Source: Gemmatimonadetes bacterium SCN 70-22 (lineage in GTDB: Bacteria; Gemmatimonadota; Gemmatimonadetes; Gemmatimonadales; Gemmatimonadaceae). Taken from it: a stretch of 64,000 nt of DNA. The position numbers and the translations under genes are program-made. This document shows, piece by piece, positions 26,370 to 34,968 of this stretch. Within the stretch, counting starts at the first letter, position 1. Every line of letters starts with the position of its first letter. The DNA is taken from contig MEDZ01000023.1 of NCBI GenBank assembly GCA_001724275.1, forward strand, positions 1 through 64,000. Reading direction: 5' to 3'. The notes beneath the pieces were generated by a model that saw only the letters and a program-made list of their open reading frames with translations, was not told the origin of the DNA and did no database searches.

Positions 26370-26725
26370 GACGCGAAGACGAGAAGACGAGAAGACGAGG
26401 GGGGCATCGTTAGGATGGGAGGGGCGGCGACCGGAAAGTGGGCCGCCCGTTGTGTTACAAAGATGATCTTCTCCCGGTGATTGTGGAGAAACATTGGTCG
26501 CACTCGCGACGCGAACGCGGCGCAGAACTTTGTCTTGCGTCACACGTAGCCGGAATGCGCGAACGCATTATATTCTGCCGCGAATCGAGGAGGCCGATGA
26601 CGTGAGGTCGGCGTGATGTTCCGCGGTCGCGCTTGTGACGCCACGAGGCGACGCGACGTCGGCTCTTCGAACGGTGTCCCCATCGCTGTCCGACCATCCT
26701 CGCGAAAAGAGGAGCTGCGCGCGCC
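26370..26725. other. Long ftsA-ftsZ intergenic region with repeat and palindrome
   Basis: This 356-nt stretch has no credible gene. It begins with three 8-bp copies of gaagacga (26375-26398) and a near-octamer CGTTAGGA (26408-26415). It is noticeably more A/T-rich around 26450-26580. A perfect inverted repeat AATGCG-CGAA-CGCATT (26554-26569) abuts a TATATT element (26569-26574), which is a plausible -10, though I find no good -35 at 16-18 bp. An AGGAG lies 11 nt before the ftsZ ATG. The region probably holds the ftsZ promoter and an operator. Confidence 0.55.
26554..26574 (+). promoter_or_regulatory. Palindrome abutting a -10-like TATATT upstream of ftsZ
   Basis: Six-base arms around CGAA, immediately followed by TATATT. 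A dimeric repressor bound here would block the presumed ftsZ promoter. It could also fold as a tetraloop hairpin in RNA. Confidence 0.4.
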
Positions 26726-28006
26726 ATGATCTTCGAATTCGAGGACAACGCATCACAGAACGCCCGCATGAAGGTCGTGGGGGTCGGGGGCGGCGGCGGG
26801 AACGCCGTGAACCGGATGATCGAGGAGCACCTCGAGAGCGTCGAGTTCATCTCGATCAACACGGATTCGCAGGCGTTGCTGGCGTCGAAGTCCGACGTGA
26901 AGATCCAGATCGGGAAGAAGCTGACGCGTGGCCTGGGGGCCGGCGCCCGTCCCGAGATCGGGCGCCAGGCCATCGACGAGAATCGTGACGAGGTCGGCCG
27001 CGTGCTGCAGAGCGCCGACCTCGTCTTCGTCACGTGCGGCATGGGCGGGGGGACCGGCACCGGCGCGGCGCCCGTGGTCGCCGAGCTCGCCAAGGAGGCG
27101 GGGGCGCTCACCGTCGGCATCGTCACCAAGCCGTTCCTGTTCGAGGGGCGCAAGCGGATGCGCCAGGCGGACATGGGAATTGCCGAGATGCGCAAGCACG
27201 TGGACACGATGATCATCGTGCCTAACGAACGCCTCCTGGCGGTCGTCGGCAAGGGGATCCCGTTCCAGGACGCGCTCAAGAAGGCGGACGAGGTCCTGCT
27301 CCACGCCACGCAGGGCATCTCGACCCTCATCTCCAAGACCGGCCTCGTCAACGTCGACTTCGCCGACGTGCGCACGGTGATGCAGAACGGCGGCTCGGCC
27401 CTCATGGGGACGGGGATCGGGCGCGGCGAGAACCGGGCGATGGAGGCGGCGCAGCAGGCCATCTCGTCGCCGCTGCTCGACAACATCTCCATCGGCGGCT
27501 CCACCGGCGTGCTGCTGAACATCACCGGCGGCGGCGACCTGACCCTCGGCGAGGTGACGCAGATCTCCGAGATCGTGCACGACGCAGCGGGCGATGAGGC
27601 CGAGATCATCTTTGGCGCGGTGTCCGAGCCGGCGATGCAGGGGGAGATCCGGGTGACGGTCATCGCCACCGGGTTCGACAAGGCGCTGGGGCAGACGGGA
27701 ACGGTCGTGAACGTCCCACTCAGCCTGGGGCACGGCGCTGCGGCGAATGGGGAACGTGTGGCGGCGCAGGGGGGTATCCCGATGCCGAGGCCGGTCCCGG
27801 CAGCGGCGGCCGCCGCCGCGGCGTCCAACGTGATCCCGATCACGCAGCGGACGGGGCAGGGAGCGCGTTCCGTGGTTGGCGGGCAGACGACGCGCGCCGC
27901 CATTCCGAACGATCCCAATCGGCGTTTCGCGCCGCCCAGCTCACGCGTCAACGAGGAGATCGACCCGATGGACATCCCGACCTTCATTCGGAGGCAGATG
28001 GATTGA
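26726..28006 (+). CDS. ftsZ: Cell division GTPase FtsZ
   Basis: 426 residues. Tubulin-type GGGTGTG signature (in [17 protein letters not shown]), NTDSQAL, T7 loop region [11 protein letters not shown] and a conserved C-terminal peptide [12 protein letters not shown] that binds FtsA. The linker before it is Ala/Pro-rich, about 90 residues. It forms the Z ring. The octamer is present in reverse at 27220-27227 (read Pro-Asn). The next gene starts inside its last codons. Confidence 0.97.
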   Translation: MIFEFEDNASQNARMKVVGVGGGGGNAVNRMIEEHLESVEFISINTDSQALLASKSDVKIQIGKKLTRGLGAGARPEIGRQAIDENRDEVGRVLQSADLVFVTCGMGGGTGTGAAPVVAELAKEAGALTVGIVTKPFLFEGRKRMRQADMGIAEMRKHVDTMIIVPNERLLAVVGKGIPFQDALKKADEVLLHATQGISTLISKTGLVNVDFADVRTVMQNGGSALMGTGIGRGENRAMEAAQQAISSPLLDNISIGGSTGVLLNITGGGDLTLGEVTQISEIVHDAAGDEAEIIFGAVSEPAMQGEIRVTVIATGFDKALGQTGTVVNVPLSLGHGAAANGERVAAQGGIPMPRPVPAAAAAAAASNVIPITQRTGQGARSVVGGQTTRAAIPNDPNRRFAPPSSRVNEEIDPMDIPTFIRRQMD

Positions 28007-29250
28007 GCGGCTGGCGCGCTCGACTCGTGGTCTTCACGGCGATGGCGCTCCTGGCGGGGGGCGCCATCGCCGTCATGCGTCCGATTCCGGAGAAGCGGCC
28101 GGGGGAGGTGCTGACGGGGACACGCACCCCCACCTGGCTGGAGCAGGTCGACTCGCTGGCGCGCGGGGAGACGCTGGGGAGGCTGCTGGCGCGTGGCGGG
28201 CTCACCGACCAGGAAGCGGCGCAGGCGCTCGATGCCGCGACGACCATCGACCCGCGCCGCGTCCCGGCGGGGATGCGGGTGACGCTGGGGCGCGTGGAGG
28301 GGAGTGCGCCCAGCCGGATCGTCTTCCAGCTGGCGGTCGACCGCTTGTTGCACCTGACGAGAACCGACAGCGGCTGGGTGGGGCGCGAGGAGCGCCTGCC
28401 GTGGAAGGTCGACACGCTCGTGGTGCGCGGCGAGATTGCCCGCACGCTGTACGACGCCTTCAATGCGGGCGCCGCCACCGAGCTCCCCGCGGGCGCACGG
28501 GCCGAGCTGGCGTGGAACGTCGCCGACATCTTCGAGTATCGCCTCGACATGAGCCGCGACCTCCAGCCCGGTGACGAGTTCCGCGTCCTGTTCGAGCGCG
28601 AGCAGGGGCCCCAGGGCGCCGTGCGCGTCGGCCGCGTCCTCGCCGCCGGCTACAGCTCGGGCAACGCGTCGATCGACGCCATCCGCTTCGACGCGGGGAA
28701 CGGGCGGGGGCGCTATTACGACGCGACGGGCAAGTCGTTGCAGGCGATGTTCCTCCGCGCCCCGCTCGAGTTCCGGCGGATCTCCTCGGTCTTCGGGATG
28801 CGGAAGCACCCCATCCTCGGCGTCTGGCGCGCCCACCGCGGCACCGACTACGCGGCCTCGTCGGGGACGCCGGTGCGGAGCATCGGCGATGGCGTGGTGG
28901 TGCGCGCCGGGCGCATGAGCGGCTACGGCAACGTGGTCGACGTTAGGCACGCCAATGGCTTCGTGTCGCGCTACGGCCACCTGCGCGGCTTCGCCCAGGG
29001 GGTGCGAAGCGGGAGCCGCGTCGGCATCGGCCAGACGGTGGGATACGTCGGGATGACCGGTCTCGCGACCGCGCCGCACCTGCACTTCGAGGTCCTGGTG
29101 GGGGGCGTGCAGCGCAACCCGCGCTCGGCGCTGGCCAGCACGGGAGGGGTCCCCCTGGCTGCGGCCGAACGCCCGGCGTTCGATCGGGCGCGCCAGACGT
29201 ACCTGGCGATGCTGCAGCGTGCGTCGACGCAGGTGGCCGACTCCAACTGA
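28003..29250 (+). CDS. M23-family murein endopeptidase
   Basis: 415 residues from TTG 28003, which overlaps the ftsZ stop as TTGA and has GGAGG 8 nt upstream. One N-terminal membrane helix or signal (about 7-24), a LysM/OapA-like middle region, then a LytM domain with H278xxxD282 and H359xH361, the four zinc ligands of active M23 peptidases. It probably cleaves peptidoglycan crosslinks during division, consistent with its position behind ftsZ. Octamer at 28941-28948. Confidence 0.85.
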   Translation: MSGWRARLVVFTAMALLAGGAIAVMRPIPEKRPGEVLTGTRTPTWLEQVDSLARGETLGRLLARGGLTDQEAAQALDAATTIDPRRVPAGMRVTLGRVEGSAPSRIVFQLAVDRLLHLTRTDSGWVGREERLPWKVDTLVVRGEIARTLYDAFNAGAATELPAGARAELAWNVADIFEYRLDMSRDLQPGDEFRVLFEREQGPQGAVRVGRVLAAGYSSGNASIDAIRFDAGNGRGRYYDATGKSLQAMFLRAPLEFRRISSVFGMRKHPILGVWRAHRGTDYAASSGTPVRSIGDGVVVRAGRMSGYGNVVDVRHANGFVSRYGHLRGFAQGVRSGSRVGIGQTVGYVGMTGLATAPHLHFEVLVGGVQRNPRSALASTGGVPLAAAERPAFDRARQTYLAMLQRASTQVADSN

Positions 29251-29293
29251 CCGGTTCACAGCGTCCGGCGTTCCCCGGGCGTAATTTCCCGTC

Positions 29294-31093
29294 ATGATCT
29301 CCTGGTTGATCGCCCTCGCCGCCGGTGCGGCGGGCGCCGGCGCGGCGTACGCACGCGTCCGCGCCCACGGACGCCTCGTCCCCGCGCTCCTGCGCGCCCT
29401 CTCGGTCACGAGCCTGGCGGCGCTCGCCCTCAACGCCGTGGTCGGCGCGCGCCGCGTACCGCCCCCGCTGGTGGCGCTCGACGTCTCGGCGTCGTGGGGG
29501 CGGGGGAGGGACGCCGCCGCCTTCACCACGCTCGCGCGCCGGGCGCGGGAGGAGGGCGGGGATTCCCTCTACCTGTTCGGCGATTCGCTGCGGCTGGCGG
29601 GCGACAGCCTAACGACCACGGACCGCGCCTCGCGCGTGCGCCCCGCCGCGGAGCGGGCAATGGCGGCCGGGCGCCCGCTCGTCGTGTTCACCGACGGCGA
29701 GATCGACGATCCCGAGGCGTTGCGCGCGGTCCCGGCCGGGTCGCGGGTGGTGATCGGCCCGGCGGGATCCGGGGCCGATGCCGCGGTCGTGGACGTGCGG
29801 GCCCCTCGCGTGGCGTCGGCCGGCGATACCGTCGCGGTGCGAGTGACGGTGGGGGCGGGGACGGGCGCGGCGCCGGGCGGGACGTTGCGCCTGGAACTCG
29901 CCGGGCGGCGCGTCGCCTCGCTCCCGTTCGAGGCGCTCCCCGCACTCGGCGAGCGCACGGTCACGATGACGTTCGTCGTCCCCGCCGGGAATGGCCCGGC
30001 CGAACTGCGCGCCGTGATCGAGGTGGCGGGCGATGCCGAGCCGGGGAACGACGCCGCGTCGGCCGTGCTCGACCTCACGGCGGGGGCGGCGGCGGTCCTG
30101 GTGTCGACCTCCCCCGACCTGGACTCGCGCGAGCTGGCGGCGCTCCTGCGCGGGACGGTCCTCCTGCCGACCCGCGCGTACTTTCGCGTGGCCCCCGGGC
30201 AGTGGCGCGAGGACCAGGCGTTGCAGCCGGTGGGCGAGGAGGTGGTGCGGCGGGCGGTGCGCGAGGCGCCGGTGGTGGTGCTGCATGGGGACACCGCGCT
30301 CTTCGGCCCGCCGCGCGAGGTGACACGGGGGGCGCTGGCCCTGGTGGCGCCGCCGGCCGCCCCGCAGGGCGAGTGGTTCGCCACCGGCGCCCCGCTGTCG
30401 CCGATGAGCACGCCGCTCAGCGGGACGATGTGGGATTCCCTCCCGCCCCTCGACGTGTCCCCGGCGCTCCCGCCTAACGCGCAGTTCGACGTGCTGGAGA
30501 CGCGTCGCGCGCGGCGGCTCGACCAGCGGGTGGCGATCGTCGGCTGGGAGCGCCCGCGCCGCGTGCTGGTGGCGGGCGCCTCCGGCTTCTGGCGGTGGCG
30601 CTTCGGCGGCGGCGTGGGGAGCGACGCCTTCACCGCCGTCTGGGGGAGCATCCTCGACTGGCTGGCCGGGGAGAGTGCCGACGCGCGCGCGGCCTACCCG
30701 GTGCCGGGGGCGGTGCGCGCCGGCGAGGTGATCCAGTGGCGGCGCGGCGCGGGGGGGGACAGCGTGGTGCGGGCCGCGATCGTTAGGCGCGACGGCGGGG
30801 GACGGGAGGATTCGCTCGTCCTGCGCTTCGGGAGCGGCAACGGGGTCACGCAGCAGCCGGCCCCGCCGCCGGGGCGCTACGAGGTCCGCACGCCCGGTGG
30901 GAGCTCGCTCCTCGTCGTGAATCCCTCGGCGGAGCTCCTCCCGAGACGCCCGACCGTCGCGGATGGTGCGATCGGGAGCGGGACGACGATGGGGGAGGCC
31001 CCTCGGGCGCGCGACGTCCCCTGGCTCTTCGCCGTGGCGCTCCTCGCGCTCTGCGCCGAGTGGCTCGCGCGGCGCCGCGTCGGGCTTAGGTAA
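29294..31093 (+). CDS. Membrane protein with VWA-like domain (BatA/B-like)
   Basis: 599 residues. Two N-terminal hydrophobic segments (about 3-20 and 31-50), a VWA-type start with D63xS65xS67 (metal-ion-dependent adhesion site) and VFTDGEID further on, a long beta-rich region, and a C-terminal membrane helix (about 577-593) with basic end. The layout resembles aerotolerance Bat or related periplasmic VWA proteins, but no exact family is assigned. It contains three octamers within 1.2 kb (29607, 30472 and 30781), the densest group in the window. Confidence 0.6.
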   Translation: MISWLIALAAGAAGAGAAYARVRAHGRLVPALLRALSVTSLAALALNAVVGARRVPPPLVALDVSASWGRGRDAAAFTTLARRAREEGGDSLYLFGDSLRLAGDSLTTTDRASRVRPAAERAMAAGRPLVVFTDGEIDDPEALRAVPAGSRVVIGPAGSGADAAVVDVRAPRVASAGDTVAVRVTVGAGTGAAPGGTLRLELAGRRVASLPFEALPALGERTVTMTFVVPAGNGPAELRAVIEVAGDAEPGNDAASAVLDLTAGAAAVLVSTSPDLDSRELAALLRGTVLLPTRAYFRVAPGQWREDQALQPVGEEVVRRAVREAPVVVLHGDTALFGPPREVTRGALALVAPPAAPQGEWFATGAPLSPMSTPLSGTMWDSLPPLDVSPALPPNAQFDVLETRRARRLDQRVAIVGWERPRRVLVAGASGFWRWRFGGGVGSDAFTAVWGSILDWLAGESADARAAYPVPGAVRAGEVIQWRRGAGGDSVVRAAIVRRDGGGREDSLVLRFGSGNGVTQQPAPPPGRYEVRTPGGSSLLVVNPSAELLPRRPTVADGAIGSGTTMGEAPRARDVPWLFAVALLALCAEWLARRRVGLR

Positions 31094-31114
31094 GCCGCCC
31101 CGACCCCTTACCTT
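31086..31114 (+). promoter_or_regulatory. Weak promoter candidate for ftsY
   Basis: TTAGGT at 31086-31091, inside the end of the upstream gene, and TACCTT at 31109-31114 are 17 bp apart, 7 nt before ATG 31122. TACCTTTG also fits a TAnnTTTG element. A C-rich/G-rich pair (ccccgacccc / ggggg) surrounds it. Confidence 0.35.
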
Positions 31115-31121
31115 TGGGGGC

Positions 31122-32054
31122 ATGGCCAGGCTCTTTCGGCGCTCGGGCGACCTCCCCAGGCGGTCGCTGTGGCAGCGCATCAAGGATATCGCCCTCACCG
31201 ACGTGGGGGCGCTCGTGCGGAAGGGGGCGCGCGAAGGCTCCCTCGAACAGATCGAGGAGCTCCTCCTCGAGGCGGACTTCGGCGTCGCGACGACCCTGAA
31301 GCTGGTGGAGGAGGTCGACCGCCAGGCGCAACGCGGCAAGATCCGGACGCACGACGAGTTCCTGGCCGCGCTGCGCGCCGGGGTCGAGGCGGCCCTGCGA
31401 ACGGGGAACGCGCACCCCGCGCTGGCGGCCGCCCCCACCCCGCCGACGGTGATCCTCGTCATCGGCGTCAATGGGGCGGGCAAGACCACCTTCATCGGCA
31501 AGCTCGCCCACCGCTTCCGCCAGGAGGGGAAGCGGGTGATCGTGGCCGCGGGCGACACCTTCCGCGCCGGCGCCATCGACCAGCTGCGGGTCTGGGCCGA
31601 GCGGACGGGGGCCGACTTCGTCGGCGGGAAGGCCGGCGGCGACCCCGCCGCCGTGGCTTTCGACGCGATCGACGCCGGCGTGACGCGCGGGGCCGATGTT
31701 GTCATCATCGACACGGCGGGCCGCCTGCACACCAGCGACAACCTCATGGACGAGCTGCGGAAGGTCGCGCGCGTCATCAAGCGGCGCATGCCCGAGGCCC
31801 CCCACGAGACGCTCCTCGTCCTGGACGGGACCATCGGGCAGAACGCGGTGGTGCAGGCCCGGACCTTCTCGGACGCGGTCCCGGTGACCGGCCTGGTGGT
31901 GACGAAGCTCGACGGGACGGCGCGCGGCGGGATCGTCGTGGCGGTGCACGAGGCCCTCGATGTCCCCGTGAAGTTCATCGGGGTCGGCGAGCAGCTGGCC
32001 GACCTCGAGCCGTTCGACGCCGCCCAGTTCGCGCAGGAACTGCTGGAAGAATAG
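31122..32054 (+). CDS. ftsY: Signal recognition particle receptor FtsY
   Basis: 310 residues. A short basic N-terminus lacks the long acidic A domain of E. coli FtsY. The NG domain has G1 GVNGAGKTT, DTFRAGAIDQL, DTAGRLHT and TKLDGTARGG, and ends FIGVGEQLADLEPFD. It docks ribosome-SRP complexes at the membrane. The family assignment over Ffh follows from the absence of an M domain. Confidence 0.96.
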   Translation: MARLFRRSGDLPRRSLWQRIKDIALTDVGALVRKGAREGSLEQIEELLLEADFGVATTLKLVEEVDRQAQRGKIRTHDEFLAALRAGVEAALRTGNAHPALAAAPTPPTVILVIGVNGAGKTTFIGKLAHRFRQEGKRVIVAAGDTFRAGAIDQLRVWAERTGADFVGGKAGGDPAAVAFDAIDAGVTRGADVVIIDTAGRLHTSDNLMDELRKVARVIKRRMPEAPHETLLVLDGTIGQNAVVQARTFSDAVPVTGLVVTKLDGTARGGIVVAVHEALDVPVKFIGVGEQLADLEPFDAAQFAQELLEE

Positions 32055-32057
32055 GCG

Positions 32058-32086
32058 CGCCCCCTGGCGAGGGACGCCGGGGGGCG
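32058..32086 (+). terminator. Strong hairpin between ftsY and recG (no U-tract)
   Basis: A near-perfect 12-bp stem (32058-32069 with 32075-32086, one G-T pair) with a 5-nt loop follows the ftsY stop. There is no run of T after it, so it may be an RNA-stabilising structure or an imperfect terminator. Confidence 0.4.
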
Positions 32087-32112
32087 ATCTCGACATCCGG
32101 TGGGAGTGACCA

Positions 32113-34215
32113 GTGGCCGTTCGACGCGACGATCGACTCGCCAGCACGCCGCGCATCACGCTGGACATGCCGGTGCAGTTCCTCAAGGGCGTGGGGGAGC
32201 GTCGCGCGCAGCTCCTGCGCAAGCTGAGGATCGACACCGCGCGCGACCTGCTGCTGCACGTCCCCCACCGCTACGAGGACGCCAGCACCATCACCCCGAT
32301 CTCGGCCGTCGCTCCCGGGATGGACGTGACGGTCATGGGACGGGTCATCTCCAAGGGGATCCTCCCCACCCGCAAGGGGCTACGCATCTTCCAGGCCGTG
32401 GTGCGCGATGCCAGCGGGATGCTGGAGGTCTCGTGGCCCGGACAGGCGTTCCTCGACCGCACGATCGACAAGGACGACGTCCTCCTGCTCAGCGGCCCGG
32501 TCCGCTTCTACCACGGCCGGCAGCTGCAACCGAGGGAGTTCGTGAACCTCGGCGCCGAGGATTCGGGGAACGCCCACGGGCGCGTCCTCTCGGTGTATCC
32601 GGCCACCGAGGGCCTCACCGCCCGGCAGTTGCGCTCCCTCATCGACCAGCACCTCCCCTCGCTCCTCCCGCTGGTGCAGGAGCACCTCCCGGCCACGGTG
32701 GTGCAGGCGGCGGGCGTGCCGCCCCTGGCCGAGGCGCTGCGCATGGTGCACCGCCCCGAGTCGGTGGCCGAGGCGGCGCGGGGGCGCGACCGGCTCGCCT
32801 TCGACGAGCTCCTCTTCGTGCAGCTGCTCCACCGGCGCGCCAACGCGCTGGCCCGCGCGCCGCGCCAGGGGATCGTCTTCTCCCCCCGCCGCACCCTCAC
32901 CACGCAGCTGCGCGAGTCGCTCCCGTTCACCCTCACCGGGGCGCAGGCGCGCGCGCTGCGCGAGATCGTCGCCGACATGTGCTCCCCCCGGCGCATGCAC
33001 CGTCTCCTGCAGGGCGATGTGGGAAGCGGCAAGACGGTCGTCGCGCTCTTCGCGGCGCTCCTCGCGGTGGAGAACGGCTACCAGGCGGCGCTGATGGCGC
33101 CGACGGAGCTCCTGGCCGAACAGCATGCGCGCACCTTCGAGCGGCTGCTGGCCCCGCTGGGGATGCGGCCGGAGCTGGTCACCGGGAGCCTGGCGGCCGC
33201 CGAGCGCCGGCGCATCGACGAGCGCCTGGGCTCGGCCGCGCCGCTCATCGCCGTCGGGACCCACGCCCTCGTGCAGGAGCGGACGCACTTCGGCCGACTG
33301 GGGTTCGTCGCGATCGACGAGCAGCACCGCTTCGGCGTCGAGCAGCGCGCCGCGTTAGGCGCCAAGGGCGAGTCGCCCGACGTCCTGCTGATGAGCGCCA
33401 CGCCCATCCCGCGCTCGCTGGCGCTGACGCTCCATGGCGACCTGGACGTCTCCATCCTCGACGAGCGCCCGCCCGGGCGCAAGCCGATCACCACCGCGCT
33501 GCGGCCGGAGTCGGCGCGCGCGCGCGTCCTCCAGTTCGTCGACGCGCAGGTGGCCAAGGGGCGGCAGGCCTACATCGTCTATCCCGTCATCGAGGAATCG
33601 GAGAAGACCGACCTCAAGGCGGCGACCACGATGGCCGGCGAGCTGTCGAGCGGTCCGTTCGCGGCGCGCCGCGTGGCGCTGCTGCACGGGCGCCTCCCCA
33701 ACGACGAGCGCGACGCGATCATGCGCCGCTTTCGCGACGGCGCCATCGACGTCCTCGTCGCCACCACCGTCATCGAGGTCGGCATCGACGTCGCCAATGC
33801 GACGGTGATGCTCATCGAGCATCCCGAGCGCTTCGGCCTCTCGCAGCTGCACCAGCTGCGCGGACGGGTGGGGCGCGGGGCGGAGGAGTCGTTCTGCATC
33901 CTCCTGGGCGACGTGGGGCAGGAGGCGCACGAGCGATTGGTCCTCTTCGCGTCCACCGAGGATGGCTTCGAGATCGCCCGCGCCGACCTGCGCCTGCGCG
34001 GAATGGGGGACCTCTTCGGCGAGAAGCAGAGCGGCGACGTCCCGTTCCGCGTGGCCGACCTGCTGCGGGACGAGGCGCTCAACGACCGGGCGCGCGCCAT
34101 CGCCGAGCGCCTCCTGGCCGACGATCCCGGGCTGACGCGCGCCGAGCACGCCGGGATGCGCGGGACGCTCACCTCGCGCTACGCGCGCGCGCTGGAGCTG
34201 TTTCGCGTCGGGTGA
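32113..34215 (+). CDS. recG: ATP-dependent DNA helicase RecG
   Basis: 700 residues from GTG 32113. N-terminal wedge/OB domain (LKGVGERRAQLLRKL), helicase motifs GDVGSGKTVV (Walker A), DEQHRF (motif II, DExH), MSATPIPRSLALT and a C-terminal QLRGRVGRG. It reverses stalled forks and processes recombination intermediates. The stop codon lies inside the first unit of a 33-bp tandem repeat, so the repeat array continues in frame beyond the stop. Octamer at 33353-33360. Confidence 0.96.
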   Translation: MAVRRDDRLASTPRITLDMPVQFLKGVGERRAQLLRKLRIDTARDLLLHVPHRYEDASTITPISAVAPGMDVTVMGRVISKGILPTRKGLRIFQAVVRDASGMLEVSWPGQAFLDRTIDKDDVLLLSGPVRFYHGRQLQPREFVNLGAEDSGNAHGRVLSVYPATEGLTARQLRSLIDQHLPSLLPLVQEHLPATVVQAAGVPPLAEALRMVHRPESVAEAARGRDRLAFDELLFVQLLHRRANALARAPRQGIVFSPRRTLTTQLRESLPFTLTGAQARALREIVADMCSPRRMHRLLQGDVGSGKTVVALFAALLAVENGYQAALMAPTELLAEQHARTFERLLAPLGMRPELVTGSLAAAERRRIDERLGSAAPLIAVGTHALVQERTHFGRLGFVAIDEQHRFGVEQRAALGAKGESPDVLLMSATPIPRSLALTLHGDLDVSILDERPPGRKPITTALRPESARARVLQFVDAQVAKGRQAYIVYPVIEESEKTDLKAATTMAGELSSGPFAARRVALLHGRLPNDERDAIMRRFRDGAIDVLVATTVIEVGIDVANATVMLIEHPERFGLSQLHQLRGRVGRGAEESFCILLGDVGQEAHERLVLFASTEDGFEIARADLRLRGMGDLFGEKQSGDVPFRVADLLRDEALNDRARAIAERLLADDPGLTRAEHAGMRGTLTSRYARALELFRVG

Positions 34216-34357
34216 CGGCGGGCGCGGGCGTCGTTTCGCGTCGGGAGACGGGGTGTGCGGGCGTCACTTCGCGTCGGGAGACGGGGTGTGCGGAAGTCAC
34301 TTCGCGTCGGGAGACGGGGTGCGCGGAAGTCACTTCGCGTCGGGAGACGGGGTGCGT
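34201..34357. repeat. 33-bp tandem repeat derived from the recG 3' end
   Basis: Units start at 34201, 34234, 34267, 34300 and 34333 (the last is partial). The first unit holds the recG stop (GGG TGA); in all later units the matching triplet is AGA, so the array is open in the recG frame. The unit is 11 codons long. Later units are nearly identical, with GAAGTCACTTC palindromes at two junctions. It fills the space between convergent recG and the minus-strand lipoprotein gene, and I see no conventional terminator there. Confidence 0.92.
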
Positions 34358-34374
34358 CGCCCCGCCGATGCGCG

Positions 34375-34968
34375 TCACGGCTGCCGGGCGGCGAGTCGCC
34401 GCTTGATGCGCTCCAGCTCGGCCGTCGTGCGATCGACGATGTCGTTGAGCCGGCGGATCTCCTCGTCACGCGCCTTCTCGCGCGCATCGGCCGACGTGCG
34501 CACCGTGGCGAGCAGCGACCGCGTGGAGTCGAGCGATTCCACCACGCGACGGAGGATGAGCGCCTCCGCATGACGAGGGAGGGCGGCGCCGCCGCTCAGG
34601 TACGCGTCGTAGAGCGCCATGGACTCGCGCGGCGTGACGTCGCGATTGGCCGGATCGGTCCTGAGGAGGGCGCGCCAGAAATCGCTCTCGGCGCCATCCG
34701 GCGTCCCGGCGTGCGCGACGCTGAACGCCGTCAGGAGCCGCTCGGCCTCGTCGAAGCGCCCGCCCTCGGCGGCGCGGAGGGCGCTGGAGAGCGTGCCGGG
34801 CCAGGGGGAGAGTGGGGCCGGGACGACGACTTCGGGGATCACCGGGGGGGGCATCGCGGGCGCCGGGCGCTGGCAGGCGAGGATCGCCGCGGCGATCGGG
34901 AGTGCGGCAATCCCGATCCCACGGTGCGCGCGTCCCGGCCGGTGCTGAGCGAACTGGGGACGGCTCAT
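34375..34968 (-). CDS. Lipoprotein with C-terminal coiled coil
   Basis: 197 residues. N-terminal basic region, hydrophobic stretch and a lipobox ending A-I-L-A-C at C32, then a Pro-rich linker, a helical domain with TPR-like pattern and a C-terminal charged coiled coil ending in ELERIKRRLAAR. Probably an envelope lipoprotein. The start overlaps the kinase stop by 4 nt, so it is the second gene of a two-gene operon with the sensor kinase and may act with it (inference). No named family. Confidence 0.7.
   Translation of the reverse strand: MSRPQFAQHRPGRAHRGIGIAALPIAAAILACQRPAPAMPPPVIPEVVVPAPLSPWPGTLSSALRAAEGGRFDEAERLLTAFSVAHAGTPDGAESDFWRALLRTDPANRDVTPRESMALYDAYLSGGAALPRHAEALILRRVVESLDSTRSLLATVRTSADAREKARDEEIRRLNDIVDRTTAELERIKRRLAARQP

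Noticed and set aside
26455-29529. 1024-residue minus-strand frame opposite ftsZ and the M23 gene
   Set aside because: It lies opposite highly conserved genes with intact motifs and has shadow-like composition.
32058-32086. Hairpin after ftsY as a firm rho-independent terminator
   Set aside because: Stable stem but no following T-run, so kept only at low confidence.
34201-34357. Repeats after recG as a CRISPR array
   Set aside because: Units are directly adjacent with no unique spacers and derive from the recG end; there are no cas genes.
34169-34378. Minus-strand frame with HPVSRREVTSA repeats
   Set aside because: It is a translation of the 33-bp repeat with no independent start signal.
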